Assembly: GCA_028015205.1 (NCBI GenBank)
Contig: CM051510.1
Location: 29,946,580 to 30,010,579 of the forward strand
Direction: 5' to 3'
Source of the DNA: Mytilisepta virgata
Lineage: Eukaryota > Mollusca > Bivalvia > Mytilida > Mytilidae
Length of the DNA: 64,000 nt
Every line of letters begins with the position of its first letter. The first letter of the stretch is position 1. Below are positions 56,155 to 64,000 of this stretch, in pieces. The position numbers and the translations under genes are program-made. The notes beneath the pieces were generated by a model. It saw only the letters and a program-made list of their open reading frames with translations. It was not told where the DNA came from and made no database searches.

Positions 56155-59100
56155 TCATCCTAAACCTTCTGATACACCGTTAATTCTGAAAAAAAAATAA
56201 CAAAGAAAAAACTACATCTTGCGTAAAACTGTGAAAGCATGGCGAAACTTACAGGTCGTCCAAGATTATTCGATATGTGATTACACTGTGGTAAACAATA
56301 CATTATAGCAACTGCATTTCATTAACATTTAAATAGTACAAGTAATATTTTGACAAGGTCTGGATTCTGTGAACACAATTTTGCAAATTACCAGAACAAG
56401 GAATATTCCAAATAAACAATATCACATGAAAAATAGTAATAAGCAAATAGTGGCAAAAATAAATCGATAAAGAATTTGGAGACTTCCTAAACTGGAGTAA
56501 TGTTTTTACCAAGCGGATGACTCTACTGATGGACTAGAAATGCCGAGGGTGTCACTAGCACATTTGCTTATATTTTGACACTATTGTATTCTGATATCTC
56601 AGTATTTAATGTTGGAAGGCTAAGTGTTATATAAAATACATGTAGGAATTTTACTTATGCACAACTTCTTATGATTGTTTTTGCTTTATCCAGCAGTCGT
56701 TTGGGCACATGAATCTGTTCTTCAACATTTTGGATTATTTTTAGGATGTCAACATTTTCAACCTAGTGAGACGTATTCTCAAGAAATATGCATATCTGTT
56801 GCATCAAAATTGACATGATCATAGAATGTATTTTGATACATTTTCTGTTAAAGGGAAGAGTAACAATATAAATTCAATGATTATTTCAGTGTTTTGTCCT
56901 GACATTGCTGGTTGCTTAACAAATACTTTAAAATATATCCTAATAAACATAGTGTTCCACATTTTCAAAGCCTAAAGCCAAAATAGGTACAAAAGATTTA
57001 CTGTATTATAATCATAGTTTTGGATCTGACAGCTCAGTTAGTTTTTAGTTGTATTTTTAATGGAATGACCATAGTATCACGAAATAAACAGAAATTTGAT
57101 ATGGTAGATGAGGTTATGATCACCAAAAATGTGCTGTTTACTATCCACGATTTGGTTGTTCACCTGTGACATATTTACTACGAGAAGGCATTACGTTGTA
57201 CAGCTACAAGAAAAATAGTAAGCAGCAATTGCTAATGGAAATATTTTATGGTAAACGCCGATCTCCACCAATAAAATCGACTCTCGGATTGAAATCGTCG
57301 AGGTATTTCTTAATATTTTTATACAAATGATCGTATTTATAGACAGGTTACCTTGTCTCACAAATATAGTATCTGGGAGTATCACACCCTATGTCATCCC
57401 AGTGATACTGTAGCGTCTTGTACAGCTGAAGACAATCCTGATCATTGGCATTGTCGGGTTCTCCAGGTCCCCAGTCTGTAAAACTAATCAGGTCACCGGA
57501 CGTCCAACGCCAGTGACCTTCTTCGAGGTCATCTTTGGCGCCTAACCACCAGTCTGAAAAAGAATTAAAGCAATAGTTTTAGATATGAAAAGAGGTATCA
57601 TGGTATTAATGTCAATGATAGAAAGATAAATGGTCCTGAAAAATGATTAGTTTCGAAATTAAATTTCAGGCTATAAATGACCACACACAGTTATAAAATT
57701 AAAAAAAACACCCAATATACACAATTACGAACGAGAAATTAGTTCTCACCATCAAAAATCTATTATGCAAAAACAAACAGTTTTCCCATTATTTTGAATA
57801 ATTGGCTGGGGTTGCGCGAACTGGCCGTTTGTCAGCAGAGATACAGATACCTTGACATATATGTTTGCGTTGAAAGTTAGAAAGGAAACAAATCATTACA
57901 ACTGATCCTACACATCCAATTAAATGAATGCGATACAGTATTGATTTGTTTGTTTAGTTAAGGTTTTACGCCGTTTTCAGCGGCGGAGGAGGAAGCCGGA
58001 GTAGCAGAAGACAACCACCGTCCTTCGGTAGGAATATTGGCAATCCTTGTCAGTTCAGATTGGAGTCGAACACACTCCGTCACAACCTCAGTGTTGACAG
58101 GCTAGTGATCATTTGTAGTCATGACGAACTACCTAGACCACTAGAACCCGATACAGTATTGAAGGAGGTTATAACTTATAACGTCGCAAAGATATACATT
58201 GTATGACGTCATAGTATCTGTCAAGAAAAACCATTACAACATCCTGAAATTTGAGGGTATTCTCAAATTTATCCGTAATAAGCACTCGGACCCAATTTTT
58301 TATGCTAAATTTTAAAAAAAAATCAGTAGATGTTCTTTTTACATTCATGTAAAATTGCTAAATTACCATCAATTTTTCTTATTCAACCACAATTTGCATA
58401 ATTTTTGTAATTATTATTACGTAAATTTTCTATGTCTTTGGGAATATTTTACAAGAGTTATCGTTTCATTAAAACGTTAGGCAGATTTTTGTGGAAGTCT
58501 TGAAAAATGAACAGTTAAGGGATTTTGGCTCAAACGATCACAGTGTCAATTATCTTTAGTTAAAAACTATATCACAAAGGTGTGTTTTTCTTTGCGTGTG
58601 TGAAAAGACTTTTCAGCAAAAAATCAGTAGAGGAACCTTAATGTATCGTATTCCCTTAAAATCCATTCAGAAAACAACAACAAAAGCAATGAGAACAAAA
58701 TAGGAACAACACAAAAAAACTAGAGTCAAACAGAGTTACATGAAATTGTAGGTCTTTTGCCCTCCTCTATTTTTTAAGAATTTATTTGCTTCGATCATCC
58801 CTTTTCTAACGGAGAAAAATCGAATATCTGAGTTTTTATGCACTGTATCAATGTCTAACATTGTATCCTTTTGCTTAAATTAATAAATCAAAATATATAT
58901 AAGGGTAGAATGAATGAAATATTTTTAGATAATATGAACTAAGCGTCTAATATCGTTTCTCAATTTCCCCATTCTGCAATAATATAGTGTGTCATTCTTT
59001 AATATATATTCTCGCATATTATGCAGTTACATGTACATGTGTATGTTGATTGACACTTTTGATTTGCTTATCATGAATATCAGCTGTTGCTTCTTGTAAA

Positions 59101-60509
59101 AGCAAAAAGAAGCTCCTCCTGGTATATTTTTTTGTGCGTCCAATTGTATGATATTTTGTTCCATTTATTGGATCTTTAGTAGATAACATTTTTTTTTGTC
59201 TGAAGAAAGCGTAAACAAAGGAGAAAAGATGTATTGATAAGTCTTAGGTTGATAGCATAACCATTTATATATAATTCATTAACTATGACAACTGAATTCA
59301 ATACCTCCATCTAACCTTGTCACCATGGTCTTGAGGTACTCGCCTGTACCTTTTGTGTGTACCTCAGCCAGTCTAGCATTTATTTTCTGACATGAGGTCT
59401 GAAATTGAGGAATACACTAAATTGGTTGTACATTCATTGACATTGAAAGAACACTTTAAAATATTCACATGAATATATAATCAGTTTATTATATAATAAC
59501 TAAATATGTTTCATCGAATATGACATGAAATTAGTTAAGATAAATTTGAATAAGGAAAAACTGTATTGTACATGTATTTCTTCTAATAACATTGTTCTAC
59601 TGTGGTGTTCAAAATGTTGAACTTTGAAGATGATATTGATATTGGTTCCTTTTTATAAAAATTATTCTGGAATTGGGTTAATATTTACAGTTTGTAATTC
59701 TAAAAGTTTGAATATTATTTCATTTCAATGCAGTAATTTTTATATAATACGTATTATTCTCAAATAAAATAAATAGATCATAAATTAAAGAATTAAACCT
59801 AAAGTAATAGAGCTCTCCTTTGTCGTTCTTACTTATAACCCAATCTGATAATACCAATGGTTATTATGCGATAAGAATAAGATATTAAGAAATGAAATAC
59901 ACTTGTATATGTGTTTACCTGTGCAGCATCCCAGACTAAGTTATCTTGTTTAAAAAGAAAACAAGATGTATGGTACTGGTGCCAGCCCTTGGGACAATCT
60001 GTTAAACCACTGACTGAAATATATTTATATAGAATATCACAAGTCTTGTGCATCAAAACTGGTACCAAAGTATTCATTAGTACCACGGAGTTGATACCTA
60101 TCCTGGTGAACTGCAAGTACCACCAGCTCAGTTGCTAATATTTCGTTCCAAGACCAAAACAACAATACATTATATTTACTGTTTCAAAACGTTGACTTTT
60201 GTTAAAACTAAGGAGTATCTCTCTCGTGCATAACTGTTCTTAGATGGTTGTGTCCTACTCTTTTGGTCATTTTGAAATTTTGAATTTGCTCTTAACAGTT
60301 TTTGGAATATTGTTGCGGTGTTCAACATTTTAGACCTGAACCACAACTGATGATTACTCTCAAATGGAAGAAATGTACACATCATGTGCTTAAAAACTTG
60401 TATTGAAGAATATATTTCTAAACCATCTAAAATGAATACAATGTATTACAAATGAAAACTTACCAAGAACATTACATATACTAAATAATACCACGATTAT
60501 TTTTATCAT
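56155..60509 (-). CDS. Secreted C-type lectin C, five exons, 155 residues
   Basis: The exons (minus strand) are 60464-60509, 59919-60013, 59305-59398, 57352-57553 and 56155-56185, total 468 nt, all phases consistent. Exon 1 gives MIKIIVVLFSICNVL, a signal peptide. The lectin domain has LTDCPKGWHQYHTSCFLF, SCQKINARLAEVHTKG, DWWLGAKDDLEEGHWRW, GPGEPDNANDQDCLQLY and YHWDDIGC...YYICE. Six cysteines fit the long form. The Ca2+-site motif is EPD instead of EPN, so sugar preference may differ from lectins A and B. The microexon encodes INGVSEGLG. If the last intron (gtaacc at 57351) is retained, translation stops at once (AGG TAA). The 3' end of the gene is only 771 bp from the start codon of lectin B. 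A SINE lies in intron 3. Confidence 0.9.
57948..58146 (-). repeat. tRNA-headed SINE, minus-strand copy, in intron 3 of lectin C
   Basis: The reverse complement has ACCACTAGAT-type head remnants, GTCGAACACACTCCGTC in reverse, CAAGGATTGCCAATATTCC and a GGCGTAAAACCTTAACTAAACAAAC tail. It matches 41859-42118 in inverted orientation. Confidence 0.85.
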
Positions 60510-60526
60510 AATTTATACATGTACAC

Positions 60527-60580
60527 TGTATGTACTTCGCGCTCTCCTTATCATACTCTCTATGAACAGTCATCTATAAT
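60527..60580 (-). promoter_or_regulatory. Conserved proximal upstream block of lectin C with GATA motif
   Basis: On the minus strand the block has GATGACTGTTCATAGAG, TGATAAGGAG and GCGAAGTACA, in the same order and at similar spacing to the block at 55396-55450. The GATA motif is at 60547-60553. Confidence 0.6.
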
Positions 60581-61649
60581 ACATTTCAAATGAATATTCT
60601 CTCTTATTATGTAGTAATGAATATTTCCCCATCAGATTTCAATGAAAAGCGATCGTCAGAATAGTTCTGTATTTGGATGCTAACGAAGTATTCCGAATTA
60701 GATTTGTAACTTATTGTATCTTCGTCTGTATACGAAAATTAAAATGGTTGAAATGAGATCGACTTGAAAATAGTCCGTCGTTGAAAATGCTGATCTAAAT
60801 GAGTATAGTTTATATGAGAATTTTATTTGCAAGAACAATTCAGAATTCCCAGGTTTAGAAGTGACTTCATATTTTAAAAAAGTTTTATCATTCGTATTCG
60901 CACAAGTTCAATAATTTCTTTATTTTGATATAATGCCTTATACTCTTGACAGAAATTTGAAAATAGTAGAAAATGTTTTTCACTATATAATAAAATGGTT
61001 ATTGCATAAGTATTGGTGAATATTGTCCCACGCAGTACCACATATTGAACTCGCAAGCTCGTGCAATATAAAGTCCGCCAAGGAAAAGGTTCACCAATAC
61101 TCAAAAACCTTATACTACTAATTTTGATGCAATGTTTGTTTAAATTTGAAGAATCCAAAACAAAAACAGAAAGCATTATACATGTAGAACAGATTAGAAA
61201 GTCAAACTTGCCACAAATGTGTACCCTGAAAGGAAAAATCAATAAGTCGGCGTTATACACGAAGGCAATATAATAAACCAAAAGGTTGTAGTACAAGGGT
61301 TATAGTTCTCAAACAATGGATACCCCACAAAGCATATAGACTACTAGTGTATTGTGTTAAACGACGATTTCCTCCTTTCCAGTCTTGATTTTCAATAAAT
61401 CTCCGAACAAACGACAAAAAGGCAGGCTATGATCAGAAGAGGAAAATGTTTAAACCCCAACATATATGTAATGACACAAAGGCTTGTAAACTGGAGAGAG
61501 CTAGTATATTGCTAAGATTCTGTTTGTAGGATCGTAGGATCGTGAAATACTCCCAAAAGCTAGAACTAACTGAAGACGTAATCAGACATACATCAGTTAT
61601 TTAACAAAAGCTGATGATTAAAATTTACAAATAATTAGCCATTACGTGC
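60581..61649. other. No gene seen; flank upstream of lectin C
   Basis: AT-rich sequence. The frames at 61061-61273 (+) and 60874-61296 (-) have no domain and overlap each other, so they are likely chance. No further lectin exon was recognised. Confidence 0.45.
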
Positions 61650-61835
61650 AGAAATATAGATTCTCCTTCAGGTACGAGTGAGTTATGGAATTTTTCCACC
61701 CGAGATAGTTAAAGTTTCGATTTACAACACGCGAGCCTTTAGCAAGCGTGTTAAAATCTAAAATTTAACTTTTGAGGGTGGAGAAATTCCAGAACTCACG
61801 AGTATATTAAAGGAGAATCTGTTTCTCCTATGATT
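61650..61835. repeat. Foldback palindrome of about 180 bp
   Basis: The left arm (AGATTCTCCTTCAGGTACGAG, GAGTTATGGAATTTTTCCACCC, TTAAAGTTTCGATTTACAACACGCG) pairs with the right arm (CGTGTTAAAATCTAAAATTTAACTTT, GGGTGGAGAAATTCCAGAACTC, CGAGTATATTAAAGGAGAATCT). The arms are about 85 bp with mismatches, and the centre near 61738-61748 is short. It looks like a foldback or MITE-like insertion. Confidence 0.8.
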
Positions 61836-63711
61836 TTCGACAAAAACCTCAAGACAATGTCATTGCTATGTAGTTTGTTTACATAGACGTCATTGCAGGA
61901 CTTCTCTAGTTTATCGTTCCAATAACTGTAGAAAAAGGGCGGTAATTCCCACGTAGAAATTTAATCTCCGGGAAGTGGTTAAAGATATTATGTATTTTTA
62001 TCCCACCGATTAAACACGTCAAGAATAGGAGAAATAATATTTACACGTCTGGAAAGTGTGTAACTGTTGGATCTCACTACTTTCAGTTACGATATTGTAG
62101 TTTCCCCAACTAAAATCATTCTGAATGTTCTATAAAATTAATGTAACTTCCTGATAATGATAGCAAATGCTATGTATGCGTTAATCCTAAACTGTTTTTA
62201 TCATATATTCGTTGCGACAAACGCATTTTTCAAGTGACCAACAAATTTTACCACTTTTCTCTTAAAAATCATTTATAAATTCAAAAGCCTGTCCTGAATA
62301 GTATTCAAACGGGTATGGGAAGGACGAGACCTCAATTAATAGGTAATATTACTTTTGATTTTATATCCACAGCTACATCATTGACGACTTTACCATTCTT
62401 TTTTGTGCGGATATGAGAACAGAGCGTTCTACATTTGTGACGTAACATGATAAAATGAGGTCAAAAGCCAAAAACAAAGAAAAATATGTACCGATCATAA
62501 ATGAATATGGATTTTGGAAATATTAATATGAAGGTTTTGTCCCAGATATGATTTTTTGCCGCGACAATCTGTTAGGATATGGCAAGTTCAGTTCCGGTTG
62601 TATGATGAATATATAACAAATATATTGAACCATTTCATATTATATAATGTGGTATCCATGGTTACAACTCTCTATTTATAAACATGTGTCTACTTGTTTA
62701 TACTTAATATACATTGTACTTTCTTACTGCTGATTGGGGATTTGTCTGTAGGTTTGTATAGCATTGTTTAAGAGATCGTCTGGTTGTCTTGTAGTCAATA
62801 ATCCCTATTTTTTTCCTCGACCACCGCACAACTTCTGGATGTTATGTAATGAAACCCTATGCAAATTTTGTTGACGCATTTCCCATATGTTTATAGTATA
62901 TCTAATCTCTATCTAATCTAAAAACAAAAACGAATGACAGAAAAACATATTATTTCTTGAATGTGCGTAGCACACATATCTGATGTCAACCTAGACTGTT
63001 TCCTGATTGTCTTGTACATGTATAAGCACAATTGTGGACAGCCAAATTCATTGACTGCATACATTACTGAAAAAAAATGAATAAACGTAGCAAAAAAATA
63101 ATAAAGATAAATAAAATGAAAACTATTTATTTGTTTAATAAGTGATGTAATTAAAAATATTTCATCCAATGACAGGTTCTCCTGGATATCTGAAAAAAAA
63201 ATATGATCTATATGATAATTACGTTTTTTTAAACAACTGCTTCGTACATACATTTTGTACATGTATGATGAAAATATGGGGCCCTCGTTAATATTTGTCT
63301 GATCGGAAACATCAATCATGTCAATCGCAAAGTCACGGAAATAATTTCTGGTGACGATTATTTAAATGATTACCACAAAGTTTCCGCCAAAAAAACTGAA
63401 AAAAAGCAAAACAAACAAAAACGAAAGAAATATATAAATATATATGAAAAGATAATAAATAAAAATGGCAGACTAAATAGAATTAGTGAATTGTAATCTT
63501 TTATTGATAATTATGGACTATTAGATTTTATAGTATGTTTTATACATCAACGCTTCATGGTGGATGAACCGTAATTTGTACCCATTAGACGGGTTTATGT
63601 CTTGTGCTCTTTTGTGCTATTTGTCGGTCCTGGGTTCAGTCTGTTGGTGGCGTTGAATGATTGGTATGCCATTGTCGACTTTCCTGTCATGCATTTTCTT
63701 GTTTACACCAT
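61836..63711. other. No gene seen
   Basis: AT-rich sequence. The 133-codon minus-strand frame at 62918-63319 has no recognisable domain. The segment 63545-63700 resembles 9790-9975 and is probably an old dispersed repeat. Confidence 0.45.
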
Positions 63712-63785
63712 AGGATGGATGAATTATTGTTTAACGTCCAGTGGCAACCATTAGGTGCATATCAGGACGAATCTTACACCATAGG
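63712..63785 (-). repeat. SINE 3'-tail fragment, minus strand
   Basis: The reverse complement reads CGTCCTGATATGCACCTAAT, GGTTGCCACTGGACGTTAAA and CAATAATTCATCCATCC, matching the 3' tails at 31380-31445 and 44280-44330. Confidence 0.8.
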
Positions 63786-64000
63786 CGGGAGACCTTAACA
63801 TGTTTAATTTGTTAACTATTTAGGAATGGGGAAGTTCATAGCTGGAAAATTAAAAGCATCACTTTTGACATAACATTTTGATCTCTATCTCTTTTATCGT
63901 CTATTTAGAATTCTGTGTATCTGGAAGAGGCAGATATGTCTCCGTTCTTCTATTTAATTTCAATTGCATTTTGGTATATAAAATGCAGGTCATCCTTTTA
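63786..64000. other. Window end; no feature seen
   Basis: AT-rich sequence without a recognised exon or repeat. Confidence 0.4.

Noticed and set aside
60874..61296. A 140-codon minus-strand frame as a fourth lectin or other gene
   Set aside because: It lacks lectin motifs or any other recognisable signature, and it overlaps an equally plausible plus-strand chance frame.
62918..63319. A 133-codon minus-strand frame as a novel gene
   Set aside because: No domain, no splice or promoter support, and an amino-acid composition expected from AT-rich DNA.

Overview
This is an AT-rich eukaryotic window with short exons, GT-AG introns and many transposable elements. It has no bacterial-type operons. 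The repeats (tRNA-headed SINEs, repeats starting TTAGCTCACCTGG, repeats with a TTTTGGTGGGGTCCATG block) and a clustered C-type lectin family point to a bivalve mollusc, most likely a mussel. That species call is inference from pattern memory; no search was run.

Layout. (1) 2349-7073 (+): a compact gene whose six exons encode an LDL-receptor-type YWTD beta-propeller, a Ser-rich linker and a hydrophobic C-terminal tail. (2) 10448-11989: an almost intact Tc1-like DNA transposon (-) with 20-bp inverted repeats, TA target duplications and one nonsense codon in its DD34E transposase. (3) About 14040-29860: a Ngaro/DIRS-type tyrosine-recombinase retrotransposon (gag with a CCCH finger, RT/RNase H, tyrosine recombinase, SGNH hydrolase). 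It has been hit twice: by a 4.1-kb inverted-repeat element (17061-21192, 5-bp target duplication AGGTG) inside the RNase H reading frame, and by a BEL/Pao LTR retrotransposon (21727-28771, 5-bp duplication ATTAC) inside the recombinase reading frame. The 4.1-kb element itself carries older repeats. (4) 31-35 kb: a SINE and a decayed LINE. (5) 36292-37203 (+): a large exon of an ANKRD34-like ankyrin gene. (6) 37.9-39.9 kb: LINE and atypical RT fragments. (7) 41626-60509 (-): three tandem secreted C-type lectin genes, A, B and C. Each can be assembled from five exons into a 468-nt coding sequence (155 residues). Each has a separate last microexon and a GATA motif just upstream of its start codon. 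A second unassigned inverted-repeat element (47170-50756) with an internal tandem array lies in the last intron of lectin B. (8) 60.6-64 kb: no gene seen; it holds a 180-bp foldback palindrome and SINE debris.

The host genes are likely extracellular or membrane-associated: a propeller receptor-like protein and a cluster of soluble lectins probably used in carbohydrate recognition. The transposons explain most of the rest. Most open reading frames over 60 codons here are chance or belong to decayed elements. All gene models are read by eye from splice sites, phase and motifs; no transcript evidence was available.
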